Origin: Anadara kagoshimensis
Lineage: Eukaryota; Mollusca; Bivalvia; Arcoida; Arcidae
Length of the DNA stretch: 64,000 bases
Reading direction: 5' to 3'
NCBI GenBank assembly: GCA_021292105.1
Contig: CM037863.1
Location: 4,468,056-4,532,055 of the forward strand
Shown here: positions 44,325 to 56,190 of the stretch, piece after piece
Layout of the letters: the number at the start of each line of letters is the position of its first letter
Numbering within the stretch: the first letter of the stretch is position 1
Position numbers and translations under genes: made by a program
Notes under the pieces: generated by a model
What the model saw: the letters and a program-made list of their open reading frames with translations, nothing else
Told to the model about the DNA's origin: nothing
Databases searched by the model: none

Positions 44325-45254
44325 CTACACTAGCTCCGGTGTAGTGTCCTTGTTTGCCTTGTTCGTGACCAGGGACAAGGTACAACAATTATCCTTTATC
44401 GGGTTTTCCTTCGTTGCTGATTTATTATTGAAAAAGCGATGTCGATCTTGATGTTGTTGAAAATATTCTGCAAAGTTTGACGCCAGCAATGCAACAGGCA
44501 TAGCCAAAAACATCACACCACACAAAGCACAACAAGTTGCTACAAGACATCCTGCAAAGGATTTCGGGTAATGGTCTCCATAACCTACAGTTGTCATGGT
44601 AATAGCTGCCCACCATATTGAAACAAACAAATTTGGAAACGTTGTAGGTTCGGAAAATTCCGCAAAGTATATCGCTGTACCAAATATAACGCATACTGAT
44701 AAAAAACCAAATAGAAGGTGAAGAATATCTTTAAAATTTGATTTTAAAGCTAAATATAAAATTCCAATTCCTCTGTAACGGATAAGGTGACGGAAAACCC
44801 TTAACAAGCGTAACACCATCACACTGGCGAGTACAGAGAAAATTATACCAACGTATTTGTTTGAGAATATGATCATTTCACCACCGATGAAGAGTATCAT
44901 GTACATCCCCCATATACAAACAAATAAAAACAAATCCAAACAATTTAGAGGGTTTCGAAAAAATCGTTTTTTAGATGGACTGGAGACAAAGTGTAGTATA
45001 AATTCTAGCGAAAAAAATGCCAAGAAAAAAAATTCAAAGTACACTAACACTGGGTTAATTGCCGTTGTGTATAACATACTAATTTTTGGGTTCTCCATAT
45101 CGAGCACTTTGAATAATTCTAGTGTCGTTGATGTGTTTTGCATAGCCAACAACGTTTCATCTGTAAAAAGTTTTCGGCGGAACTCCGGAGTCAAACCCAT
45201 GACGTACATAATCACCGACATGATGACAATGACCAGGAAAACGATGGAAAACAT
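44325..45254 (-). CDS. Kv channel exon 2: voltage sensor, pore and C terminus
   Basis: The exon encodes residues 156-464 of a potassium channel subunit. Acceptor TTTTCAG|ATGTTTTCC continues exon 1 in phase 0. Membrane segments: S1 about 156-175, S2 about 218-245, S3 about 258-278 with NCLDL, S4 about 292-316 (R304, R307, R310, R314, R316), S5 about 327-352, pore helix and TVGYGD filter 377-382, S6 about 390-418. The S6 hinge reads AMPV (406-409) where Kv1-4 channels carry PVP, and S4 has fewer regularly spaced charges than usual, so gating may be unusual. The C terminus is short. The stop is at 44325-44327. Four subunits would assemble in the plasma membrane. Confidence 0.93.
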   Translation of the reverse strand: MFSIVFLVIVIMSVIMYVMGLTPEFRRKLFTDETLLAMQNTSTTLELFKVLDMENPKISMLYTTAINPVLVYFEFFFLAFFSLEFILHFVSSPSKKRFFRNPLNCLDLFLFVCIWGMYMILFIGGEMIIFSNKYVGIIFSVLASVMVLRLLRVFRHLIRYRGIGILYLALKSNFKDILHLLFGFLSVCVIFGTAIYFAEFSEPTTFPNLFVSIWWAAITMTTVGYGDHYPKSFAGCLVATCCALCGVMFLAMPVALLASNFAEYFQQHQDRHRFFNNKSATKENPIKDNCCTLSLVTNKANKDTTPELV

Positions 45255-46165
45255 CTGAAAATAAAGAAAGATATGTTGATATTAAGATATATTTCATTAT
45301 GTCCCGCCTTTTAAAGAAAAAAAGAAGAGGGGGTTATCAAACTATCAATTAACGTCACTTTTATCTAGAGCAATTTGAACCTATGGGGCATTAGTTTACG
45401 AAACTTGGTGTAAAGCGTCAGTATTGACAGGAGTGTTTATCATTAACCCGAGTTATTATGCTTGTTTTCCCACAAGTAATGACCCCTTGAACATAAGTGC
45501 AAATCACAAATTACGTACTGGCGGGAAATCTTAATTCAATAATTTTGCTTGTTTAATATATTTATTTTGTCTTACTTACATTTTGTAAGACTAGATGGCT
45601 GTTTTCCACAACATGAGGTACTTCCGGAGCACCGGAGTATGTTTGTTTTTACTTTGTTTTGGAATTTTTATTTGGACATTGAATGGTGTGTAGCCCCAAA
45701 AGCCATTGTTTAGTGAAAGGTAAAAACGCATAGACCTGTAGAATTTGAAAAAAAAACAAAATATTATGTCTGCCCGCTACATAAATTACAATTACAAGTA
45801 ACTGAAACAACCGAACAAGAGCCGACAAGAACAACAACAAAAATTCTTACTTCTTTCTATGTTCGAGATAAGATTTCCGCTTGAAAAAAACGGTTGTAGA
45901 AATTTCTATCTTCACCTCCAAGTGCTTATCTTTACCTACAGGTGCGGACATGATGTCGTCTTGCGGGAAATTGACACCTGGGTCGAAAAAATTTAGAAAT
46001 TTTCATTGCGTTTCAAATGCTTATTTTGGGAGATTAGAATAAATAACTTTGTTTTCTAGTTCTAGGCAAGCCTCGTCTCCAACTGAAATATTCAACCCCA
46101 CCGGTGAGATTTCCCTATCCTACACATGCTACATGGATACTCATGATAGATTCTATGAAGCTTAC
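45255..46165 (-). other. Intron of the Kv gene, carrying a repeat insertion
   Basis: A 911-base phase 0 intron with GT/AG ends. At about 45603-45690 it holds a fragment of the foldback-type element end (ACTTCCGGAGCACCGGAGTA, then GTATGTTTGTTTTTACTTTG), inverted relative to the 57145 copy. The rest is unremarkable AT-rich sequence. Confidence 0.75.
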
Positions 46166-46630
46166 CTTGGCAGGAACAGACGAATCAGGTTGGTCTAAAA
46201 ACCGCCATACATATTTCTTAATAATCATCCACTTACTATCTCGGCATTCTTGGTCATCATAATCGTCTCCCTTGTCTGCAAACAGTTGCTTTATTTCGTC
46301 AAATTGGTCGTTCTCTCTATCATGTTCATAGTACGTTTTACAGCAACAATCGGACAAAACGTCCAGTGGTAATTCCCAAAATTCCAACTCTTTCTTCAAT
46401 TTGCCTCCACACATGTTTTTTGGTAAATGCAACTCACCTTCATCACGATAATAATCCAATATAAAATTGAAATTCTCAGGATTTTTATTGAAGAATAAAC
46501 TTTTCTTTTCCGATTCAAGTTCAACATCGTTCATTGAAAGCTTACCCAGACGAGTATCAGGAAATTGTTGTAAACTCGTTTTTGGAATCTCAAAAAGCGT
46601 CCCTCCGACATTGATGGTAATTATATCCAT
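46166..46630 (-). CDS. Kv channel exon 1: T1 tetramerisation domain
   Basis: The exon encodes residues 1-155 and starts at the first ATG (MDIITINVGGTLFEIPK). T1 (BTB-type) domain features: INVGGT, FPDTRL, FFNKNPENFNFILDYYR and GELHLP. The zinc motif H-x5-C-x20-CC is complete: H68, C74, C95, C96. This motif separates Kv2/Kv3/Kv4-type channels from Kv1/Shaker and fits a Shaw/Kv3-like assignment, though the subfamily is not proven. The donor GCCAAG|GTAAGC ends the exon after VPAK, at the T1-S1 boundary. Reading past the donor gives only 16 more codons and a stop. Confidence 0.9.
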
Positions 46631-46719
46631 TTCCTGTGGTTCTGTGTTTATATTGGATAATCTCTACATTCGTCAAATGTTGCTAACACGTTTTTGAATC
46701 AGGGATTCACTGTATTTAA

Positions 46720-47600
46720 ACCAATGTTTCACATTGTGTTTAACTTTGATTAAACGAGCGCTTTACTCTGTTTAAACGAGCGCATTACTTTGTCTAAATC
46801 CGTGCTTCACTTCGTTTTAATCCGTGCTTCACACTTTGTTTAAACCCGCGTTTCACTTTGTTTCAATCCGCGCTTCGATTTGCTCTAATCCGTGATTCAC
46901 TTAACTTTTTTAACCAATGCTTCACACTAAGTTTACATTTGCGCTTCACATTGTTTCAACCCATGCTGCACACTTTGTTTCAATCTGTGCTTCACTTTGT
47001 TTAAACCAGTACCTCACACGTTGTTTAAACGAGTGCTTCACTTTTTTTAACCCGCGCTTCACTTTGTTTCAATCCGTAGCTCACACGTTGTTTAAACCCG
47101 CGCTTCACTTTGTTTCAATCCATACCCACTTTGCTTAAATTCGCGCTTCGCGTTGTTTCAATCAGAGCTTCACCTTGTCTCAATCCGCCCTCACTTTGTT
47201 TTAATTCGCGCTTCACTTTGTTTCAATTCTTGCTTCACTTAGTTTAAACCCGCACTTCACACTTTGTTTAAACCCACGCTTCACTTTGTTTCAATCCGTC
47301 CTCACTTTGTATCAACCCGTACTTCACTTTGTATCAACCCACGCTTCACTTTGTTTCAATCCGTCCTCACTTTGTATCAACCCGTACTTTACTTTGTATC
47401 AACCCACGCTTCACTTTGTTTCAATCCGTGGCTCACACTTTGTTTCAACCCGTGCTTCACTTTGTATCCACCTAAGTAAGCTTCACTTTGTTTCAATCCG
47501 TGGCTCACACTGTGTTTAAATTCGCACTTCACTTTGTCTCAATCCGTGCTTCTCTTTGTTTAAACTCGTGTTTTACTTTGTTTAAACCATTGTTTTACTT
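46720..47600. repeat. Degenerate 22-24-bp minisatellite directly 5' of the Kv gene
   Basis: About 38 units resemble CGCTTCACTTTGTTTCAATC or CGTGCTTCACTTTGTTTAAA, with frequent substitutions and small indels. It begins about 90 bases upstream of the Kv start codon on its transcribed strand, so it occupies the promoter or 5' untranslated region. Confidence 0.9.
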
Positions 47601-47874
47601 TGTAAGTATCTGTGTTTGTTAGAACTCGTGTTTATGGGACTTTTGGATAACAATTGTTGTAATTTATATTATGATCTGTTTATTGGCAGAAGTAGCTCGT
47701 TACCAGTATTACATAAAATACATCTGGGAATTGGACTGAATCGGATCTGATGACTATTGTGATTGCAATAAATCGATTTTACTGGCTTCGTCTCCCTCGT
47801 GATATCTGGACTTCTACAGCATCATAATAGGCTAAAATATAATAATTATAATTCTTATTTATAATAATAATAAT
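47601..47874. other. Short unique spacer
   Basis: No gene or repeat was recognised beyond AAT runs at the right edge that belong to the next element. Confidence 0.4.
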
Positions 47875-50095
47875 AATAACTAGAGATTGTATGATTCCCC
47901 ACCATCATAAATAATTTATGGCATAAATCTGGTGAAAAGACCGTAGCAGGGTTAGCTCTGGGTTGGAAAAGTCTGTCGCCAAGCAAATTGCAAGTTGTAA
48001 AATTTTGTTGCCAATTTCATTACTGTGTCGCCAAAAAGGATACTTTTTGAGACATACAACATTTGACGTAATACACTAGTCGAGTCGGGTACCTGCATAT
48101 GCAGGTAGTCTTACATCAAAGTTACGACCCTTTATATATGAATTACAAGATATTATAAAACAATAAATGAACAAGAGATGTTGTTGTTTAGTTATTAATC
48201 AACAGGTAAGTTTTGTGATTTTCACGTCACACGCGTTTTTAATGTTGTGTATATATTGCCTTGATGAACGCTTACATTCTAAAGGCAGTTGTGTTTGAAG
48301 TACATTTGTACAGCGCCTACCTGGTAAACTAAAAAAAAATCATACCTTGATTACTTTTTTAGATTTTTTTGAAAGTTCAAGTAGATTTATATTCAAGTTT
48401 TCGGTTGAGAAAAATCGTATATGGAAGGCCTTCTCGGCATAGGAAGTGACGTTTTCAATGAATTTCATTGAATAAGAAAACTCGTAGAACCCCTCTCAGG
48501 CTTCTGATTCTGCGTCGGCGCGTGTTACAATGAATGAACACGTATGGGAAGGTTTGCGCTGGGCATCGCCAACGTCGCCAATTGCGATTTTTTTTCTTTA
48601 ACTGGCGACAAAAAACGGCGCTTTGCGATTTTTCTGGCCACAAGTTTTCAAAGTTCACCGGTATCTTGGTCACCAGTAATTAACAGGTGATAACACATTG
48701 AAGCCAGTGACGGATCGGCGAGTGTCACTGAATAAGCACAGTAATTAACGACTGGTCTTAAAGAATGAGTTGATTAAGATCGTTGTCTTAGGTGTGAATG
48801 TAAGACCTTCTAATTATGGGCAGGTAGATCCAGGTAATATAGGAGCGTGTCGACATTGCATGAGGATATACCCAGGTGCCTCCCGATGTCGTCAGAAAGT
48901 AAAAACACTGATGGACTCGGAAGTATTGTAAACTCCAAAATAAAATATAATAAAAGTTTCCCTTTGTGATGTTTATTTAATATTTTTTTTTAAAAAGTTT
49001 ATTGATTAATAATCGTGATTCAATGCGCAATACACATCGTATTTTAATTTCGCGACTTATATCGGTTATTCCTATATGTTTGAGGTTTATGATCATAACG
49101 ATATATCTACTCAGTCAAAATATATGAATTTTTGTAACCCTAGTTAAGAATATTTCGTCTCGGTCAAAAAATATTCCTCATTTTTTGTATATATATATAT
49201 ATATATTATTTTACTGAAAGTTTTACAACTTATGAGTGTATATACAATATAGTACAATATTTTGGCAATGTTCATGGAAATGGTACATTAAATTGTAATG
49301 TTTACAACAAAATAATTATTCTATAATATACAAAATGGTAGTTATAATAACTTAATTTTATTTACAATTTTTGCCTTAACTTTACGAGTATGATTTCGGG
49401 AAAAATAAATATTTGTGCCTCATAGATCGTGATCAAGCTAAGGGAACAAAATAGTTTTTTAAAAAATTTTCTAAATTTCATTTCAAATTTTAATATAATT
49501 CTCATCTTATGCATCACCATAGCGTCAATTTTCCAATATATTTCAACACACTATATAAAGTCCGGTTAAAGGAAAAAACGACATACCGGTCACTAGAAAA
49601 GTGTCAGTCAGTAAACGGAGAAATTTCATTGGTGTTAACTTAAAAAGTAAGCAGTCTTCTACTTCCACAGTCAGTGATTAACATAATACCCCGAAGCCAT
49701 TTCGACACGCTTAACCTTCTTCGATCTATCAAGGCAAATTGTATGCAATATTCAGCTCATTGTGTAAGGTTTGAATAACAGGCGTGTGACGTGACAAGCT
49801 GTGGTTTTAAAAATCGCCAAGTTTTTGATGGTCACTAATCGGATTAACTCATAGGTGAAAGCGTTTGCTTGGTATGATTAAAGTGTCGTAACCAGCTTAT
49901 GTCCATTCAGAAGTAGTTTCCCCGGGTATTTAACTACGTATTCAATAAAGCAATTTACACCCACCCACCCACCTTCAAGATAACGAAAATGAATACGTCT
50001 TGATTATCTACACAGACAACAGATTATTGGTACCAAATTTCATCTAAATCCATCAAGCATGATCCCGAGATATGCTTCAGCATATGGTTGACGGA
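47875..50095. mobile_element. Hairpin-rich dispersed element, copy A (about 2.2 kb)
   Basis: It begins with AACTAGAGATTG and GATTCCCCACC, then CATAAATAATTTATGG. The middle includes CTTCTCGGCATAGGAAGTGA, GCGCTTTGCGATTTTTCTGG and CCAGTGACGGATCGGCGAGT. The right part includes AAGTGTCAGTCAGTAAACGG, CACCCACCCACCCACCTTCA and GATCCCGAGATATGCTTC. It is followed directly by copy B in the same orientation. No open frame of note and no terminal inverted repeat were found. Confidence 0.75.
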
Positions 50096-50097
50096 AT

Positions 50098-52070
50098 AAT
50101 AATAATAATAACTAGAGATTGTAACTGGGATACCAGTTACGTATGATTCCCCACCATCCATAAATAATTTATGGCATATATCTGGTGAAAAGACCATAGC
50201 AGGGTTGTAAAAGTCTGTCGTCAAGAAAATCACCAGTTGTAAAATTTTGTTGCTAATTTCATTACTGTGTCGCCAAAAAGGGTAAATCTTGTGATTTGTA
50301 CGTCACATGCGTTTGTAATGTTGTGTATATATTGCCTTGATGAACAATTACATTTTAAAGGCAGTTATGTATAAAGTACATTTGTAACGCGCCGACCTGG
50401 AAAACTAAAAAATTATACCTTGATTGCTTTTTAAAATTTCTTTGAAAGTTAAAGTAGATTTGAATTAAAGTTTTCGGTTGAAAAAAATCGTACATTGGAA
50501 GGCCTTCTCGGCATAGGAAGTGACGTTTTCAATGAATTTTATTGAATAAGAAAACTCGTAGAACCCCTCTGAGGCCTCTGATTTGGCGTCGCCGCGTGTT
50601 ACAATGAATGAACACGTATGGGAGGGTTTGCGTTGGGCATCGGAAACTGCGATTTTTTCCTTAACTGCGACAAAACACGGCGCTTTGCAATTTTTCTGGC
50701 CACAAGTTTTCAAAGTTCACCGGTATCTTGGTCACCAGTAATTAACAGGTAATAACACATTGAAGCCAGTGACGGATTGGCGAGTGTCACTGAATAAACA
50801 CAGTAATTAACGACTGGGTTAATAAGGATCGTTGTCTTAGGTGCGAATGTAAGACCTTCTAATGATGGGCAGGTAGATCCAAGTAATATTGGAGCGTGTC
50901 GACACTGCCTGAGGATATACCCAGGTGCCCTCCCGATGTCGTCAGACAGTATAAACACCAATGGACTCAGAATTATTGTAAAATCCAAATAAAATATAAT
51001 AAAAGTTACCCTTTGCGATGTTTATTTAATATTTTTTCTAAAAAGTTTATTGATTAATAATTGTGATTCAATGCACAATACACATCATCTATAGAAGGCC
51101 GTCTGTTTGTATTTTAATTACGCGGTTTGAGGTTGATGATCATAACGAATAAATCTCATATTGTTATTTCCAGCATCTAAAAGACTCAGATCTTCATTGC
51201 TCTATAGATTATTTTGGTGTTTTTGATGCAAAAGAAATAAAGTCGACTCTCGTTAATTTCAAATCGGTTGAATCACAATTTCCCTTAAATCGAAATGATA
51301 CAAATGGTCCCGTCAGATCGCTATGTATTTCTATGTAAATTTTTTTGTTAATTCGATATGCCGTATTTGAAGCGAATTTTCAGTCCAAATTACGAAATAT
51401 TACGAAAATTCCCATGTTTAAATCGAAGTGCACTTTCAGTCAAAATTACGAAAATTCCAATGTTTAAATCGAATAAAAAAGACACAAAAATATTTTATCT
51501 TAAACTGAGTGGCAGCTTACTCGGAAGATTCATTTCCGACTAAAACTACAAATTTTTGTACTCTACATACCGGTCATTAGGAAAGTGTCAGTCAGTAAAA
51601 GGAGACATTTCATTGGTGTAAACTTAAAAAAGTGGGCAGTCTTCTACTTCCACAGTCAGTGATTAACAGAAAACCCCAAAGCCATTTGATCTATCAAGGC
51701 AAATTGTATACACCATTCAGCTCATTGTGTAAGGTTTTAATAACAGGTGTGTGACGTGACAAGCTGTGGTTTTAAAAATCGCGAAGTTTTTGATGGTCAC
51801 TAATCGGATTAACTCATAGGTGAAAGCATTTGCTTGGTATGATTAAAGTGTCGTAACCAGCTTATGTCCATTCAGAATTAGTTCCCCCGGGTATTTTACT
51901 ACGTATTCAATTAAGCAATGTACACCCACCCACCCACCTTCAAGATAACGAAAATGAACACGTCTTGATTATCGACACAGGCAACAGATTATTGGTTCCA
52001 AATTTCATCTAAATCCATCAAGCCGTTCCCGAGATATGTTTCATCATATGGTCTTCAGTAAAAAAAAAAA
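50098..52070. mobile_element. Hairpin-rich dispersed element, copy B
   Basis: Collinear with copy A over its whole length, apart from an AT-rich segment near 51170-51560 that differs. It starts with an AAT run, AACTAGAGATTGTAACTGGG, ATACCAGTTAC and GATTCCCCACC. GTAACTGGGATACCAGTTAC forms an 8-base stem with a 4-base loop, and CCATAAATAATTTATGG a 7-base stem. The tandem arrangement with copy A points to duplication or repeated insertion at the AAT-rich junction. Confidence 0.75.
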
Positions 52071-52074
52071 AAAA

Positions 52075-52220
52075 TAATAATAATAATAAGAAACAGAACG
52101 AAAACAATATGATTCCCCACCTTCGGTGGTAGGGAATCATAATAATAATGATAATACGGAAAAGAAGAAACAGAACGAAAACAATATGATTCCCCACCTT
52201 CGGTGGTGGGGAATCATAAT
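52075..52220. repeat. Two copies of a strong terminal hairpin with (AAT)n and GAAGAAAC spacers
   Basis: ATGATTCCCCACC-TTC-GGTGGTGGGGAATCAT (52187-52217) and a near-identical copy with one mismatch (52108-52139) are separated by about 47 bases containing ACAGAACGAAAACAAT. Each can form a stem of more than 11 bases. The same hairpin occurs at 58218-58250 on the far side of inverted copy D, so it marks an element boundary. Confidence 0.85.
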
Positions 52221-52812
52221 AACTAGAGATTATAACTGGGATACCAGTTACGTATGATTCCCCACCATCCATAAATAATTTATGGCATATACGTGTATCT
52301 GGTGAAAAGACCCTAGCAGGGTTAGCGCTGGGTTGTAAAAGTCTGTCGCCAAGGAAATCGCCAGTTGTAAAATTCTGTTGCCAATTTCATTACTGTGTCG
52401 CCAAAAAGGGTACTTTTTGACACATACAATATTTGACGTAATACACTAGTCGAGTCGGGTACCTGCATGTGCAGGTAGTCTTACATCAAAGTTACGGCCC
52501 TTTATATATGCATTACAAGATTGAATATCACAATAAATAAACAAGGGATGTTGTTGTTTAGTTATCAATCAACAGGTAAGTTTTGTGATTTTCACGTCAC
52601 ACGCTTTTTAATGTTGTGTATATGTTGCCGTGATGAACGGTTACATTCTAAAGGCACGAAAAATCGTACATTGGAAGGCCTTCTCGGCATAGGAAGTGAC
52701 GTTTTCTATGAATTTCATTGAATAAGAAAACTCGTAGAACCCCTCTCAGGCTTCTGATTCGGCGTCGCCGTGTGTTACAATAAATGAACACCTTCGGAGG
52801 TGGGGAATCATA
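52205..52812. mobile_element. Hairpin-rich dispersed element, copy C (internally deleted)
   Basis: It matches the first 600 bases of copy B, with a deletion near 52658 that removes about 110 bases, and ends early in ACCTTCGGAGGTGGGGAATC. Because it ends in the same GGGGAATCAT terminus, it looks like a shorter mobilised derivative rather than a random truncation. Confidence 0.7.
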
Positions 52813-52829
52813 ATAATAATGTCAAATTT

Positions 52830-53000
52830 GTCTCTAAAGGCCACCCAAGGGAACCAGTAAAAGTGGCCTTCATGGGCAGATGGCCTATATATACAGGTTC
52901 AAATAATTCGAAAAAAAGCAATTGGGATATAATTCTACTGGCCTTTATAAGCAGGTGGCCCTTATATACAAGTGGCCTTTAAAGCAGGTTGGACTGTAAT
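52830..53000. other. Fragment of a GGTGGCC-rich dispersed repeat
   Basis: CCTTTATAAGCAGGTGGCCC, AAAGGCCACC and GGTTGGACTGTAAT recur in both orientations within 170 bases. Related termini (ACAGTCCAACTTGCCTCAAA at 61800 and CAGTCCAAACTGTTTTAAAG at 53790) suggest a MITE whose end is ACAGTCCAA. Confidence 0.5.
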
Positions 53001-53024
53001 AGTAATGATAATGATGATAATATT

Positions 53025-53420
53025 GGCAAACAACATTGACCTGTCCGTGTGACCTTTAATTAAAATGTTTATGGAGGGGTATAGTCAAACAACATTGACC
53101 TGTCCGTATGTATGACCCTTATTTAAAACATTTATTATGGGATGTACACTTATATATAGGTAAACAACATGACCTGTCTTCTTGACTTTTGATTTAAATA
53201 TTCATTATGGAGAGGTGAATTTAAGTAATAGGGATCATGCGTGTATATTTCGTCTAACTGATGTAAACCCTAATCATGGGCTATTTATGTGTATATTTAT
53301 TAACTGCGAATCCTAACGCTATCCATGTATTGGATGGACCCTCCTATATGAATAATCCTAATGAAAGGTCAAACGGACAGGTCAATGTTGTTTGCCTATA
53401 TAGGTATTACAGTGTTTATA
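53025..53420. repeat. Dispersed CAACATTGACCTGTCCG repeat cluster
   Basis: AACAACATTGACCTGTCCGT occurs at about 53031 and 53087, a variant at about 53166, and an inverted copy at about 53375. More copies lie at 60815, 60985, 62150, 62350, 62770, 62870, 63805 and 63970. Each is followed by GACCTTT(A)ATT and usually a TTTAT(T)ATGG(A)G stretch. It is a dispersed family, not a strict tandem array. Confidence 0.65.
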
Positions 53421-53877
53421 TGATCTACATACTGAGAACACTAACATATATTATAAGTTATACAGGGCTTTGGGAGGTTACACGGCCCCATGTATCCCGT
53501 CAAAGATTTATGTTCCCTGAGCCGCAGAGGTTTTTGTCAACCTTCAAAGCGTAACAAGTTGGATCTTTTTAACTGTCTTCTATTTCGTAATTTTGTGACT
53601 TGTGTACGTTGTCGCAATGTTTGTTTACTGAAACTAGGTGTCAGCGATGTACGAGTTACTTCCCTTTTACGGCAAAACGTCGCGTTCATGTACTCCGGCA
53701 GATTTCCGAACATAGTTCCATATACCCCGGCAAGTTAACCAATCGCTATGCGAGAAATTTCTTTAAAGAGTAACAACAATGTATAATACAGTCCAAACTG
53801 TTTTAAAGACCACCTGTATATAAGGACCATCTGTTATTGTCATTAATATTACTGTGTTAAGTATTATTATTATTATT
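53421..53877. other. Low-repeat stretch with no assigned gene
   Basis: Two overlapping plus-strand frames (53276-53554 and 53490-53738) have no recognisable domain. TATACAGGGCTTTGGGAGGT shares a segment with the complement of 63010-63060, so at least part is dispersed repeat. Confidence 0.35.
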
Positions 53878-54272
53878 ATGATTCTCCACCACCAAATTTA
53901 ATTATACCAAGCCAATGCTTTCACCCATGAGTAACTCCAATTAGTGACCGTCAAAAAAGTCCACCCAGGCATAAAATCTTGTAAATAAACAATTTAATTG
54001 GACAAATCCAAGTAGTAGATCTGAACGGGCGCAGGACAAAACGTACTCATGTCATAACGTACCCTACCAGAACGTACCAATTTTGGACGAAACACACCAA
54101 CATTTTTGTCAAAACGTACCCGTCAAAACGTTTTGTCTATAACCAATCTGTACAATACCAAGGATGCCAATATAAAAGTTAAAGTCAAATGTACTTATAA
54201 AAATTAAGATGTATATTTTAGATAATATATAGTTTATGGATGGTGGGGAATTATACGTAACTGGTATATCAT
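53878..54272. mobile_element. Hairpin-rich dispersed element, copy E (inverted, large internal deletion)
   Basis: The left part (GATTCTCCACCACC, AATTATACCAAGCCAATGCT, TTAGTGACCGTCAAAAA) matches the inverted copy D. The right part (GGATGGTGGGGAATTATACG, TAACTGGTATATC) matches the opposite terminus. Between them a short non-homologous piece (54000-54170) has repeated AAAACGTACC words. Confidence 0.6.
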
Positions 54273-54274
54273 AT

Positions 54275-56190
54275 CATATCATCATCATCATCATCACCAT
54301 TACTTTATTTCCTCTTAAAGAGATTATTAACATTAATTAACATGAACAATAATTATATGTACAAAGTAACTACAATATCACTGTAAACTAATTAAATTAT
54401 AACACATAACGTATATACATAGTACAGTTGTGTCAATAATTCTTAATAAATGACTGACATTCTTAAATAACAACTAACCTAGCTATGGGATGGATAGCTT
54501 GGCAAATGATCCAGTGTCCTAAGCGTTAAGATTAATTAGTATATTGTAAATAACCGCTGCTTTATTGATGTATCGAAACGACAACTGCAGAAATAGCTTC
54601 TATTCATTGCCTGTTAAACACTTCAAAGGTTTTCCTAGTAATATTCTGTACTGTTCAGTGGTATCCAATCCGTTCAGTTCTTTATTCAATTGGACAATGA
54701 ATTTGTCCGTTACTTAAGTCCACAATTCATCCCTAATCAATAGCAAGGATGCACATAAGCATCTTGCATGTTGAAAAAACATCTATAAAGTCATGACCAC
54801 ATAATTGGCACAGGTTTTTTTGTTTTTGAGATTGGAGTAGCCCAAAGTTTAGCGATGAATTTATAGATATTGGGATCTTTGCGTGTTACAGGGATAGTCC
54901 AAATCAGAAATGGAAAATTACTTGATGCTATATCTAAAACATATTAAAATCCGAATCTCCGCCTGTTCTGTGATTCCAATCAATAGCTTCTGTCCGGTGA
55001 ACCGAATCTCTAACTATACTTTTCCATACGTGATGACTAGGGAAAACATTATTACCAAGAAAGTCTAGGATATAAGTGATCAGTAAATAATTTCTATCCA
55101 AATATCTGGAATAAAACCATGTTGTTTCCTTGATGGATCTGCTAAATACGAATACAGTCTACAAATAAATATTTGTTTCGTTAAATTATGACAGTCCATG
55201 TTTACAACTTTTCCAAGAAAATAAGTTTTCTTCTGCCAATCTCGACTGTTAACTTGCATAAACCTAACAATGATTCACATATGTCTGACCTAGTCAGCAC
55301 CGGGAAACCTTGAATACTTTTACATACAAAATGTTGAAATCTATTCACAACCTTTAATTCAGAATTCCGTAAAATATTCCATAGTTCACACCCATATAAC
55401 ACAATCGGAATAACCACTGATTTATAAAGTTTAACCATAACTAAAGGGTTAATGTTACATCCTGAAAATCCAACTATGCCGAAAAATGATTTTCTGTCTT
55501 TGTCAATTCTATTGCGAGTACGATCAGTGGAGTTTAAAGAAGTATTCAGTTCTATCTCTGGTGTACGCAACTTTCTGCTTGTGATATCTGTACATTTCCG
55601 AGTTTAAACAATAAAATGTCTGACACATTTGCCAAGCTATCCATGCCATATGCTAAAACACTAGATTTATTGGCATTGAATGTAAAACGCCATTCACATG
55701 TATACTTATAAGCAATATTAAGCATACTTTGCAAATGACAAGGGAATGTACTTATCAAGGCTAGATCATCTGCATGGGTTTGAGGCCAAGACATCATTTT
55801 CTTTTGCACTTATGTTACACTGGCTTAGTTGTATAAGTAAGTCATTAATGAAGACAAGGTACAAAAAGGTAGATAATACTCCTCCTTGTCTTACACCTAA
55901 CCAAGCAGATTGTACAGAATTTACTACAACGGAACTTACTGTATCATCATGACACTGATGTAACAAGTACCACAGTTTACCATTTATACCTAAATGATAT
56001 AGTTTAACCATTAAGCCCTCACGCCATACAGTGTCAAAGGCTTTCTGTATATCCAGAAAGGCAACAAAAACTTTACTACGTAGCTCTAAATTACTATATA
56101 TAGTTTCCTGTAAATTAAATGATGCTGTAATGCAGCTCAGACCAGACTGAAATCTTTGCTTTTGGCACTTAGGGAAGTTTTTTATTTGAT
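54275..56190 (-). mobile_element. APE-type non-LTR retrotransposon, 5'-truncated copy
   Basis: Minus-strand copy related to 26155-30055, with a (ATC)n 3' tail (54275-54297). Reverse transcriptase sequence starts near 56170 (QSGLSCITASFNLQETIY can be read in complement), continues through FLDIQKAFDTVW, GVRQGGVLSTFLY and ADDLALI, and passes to YGCELW in later frames (open pieces 55766-56011, 55552-55809, 55202-55570). Stops and frameshifts break it. The endonuclease half is absent, as expected from incomplete reverse transcription. Confidence 0.85.

Noticed and set aside
44857-45258. 133-codon plus-strand frame
   Set aside because: Shadow of the Kv channel exon 2, whose membrane segments and filter are unmistakable.
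50465-50713. Possible small captured exon inside copies A, B and D (82-codon frame with CGQKNCKAPC)
   Set aside because: The corresponding frame is broken in the other copies, so no conserved coding sequence is supported.
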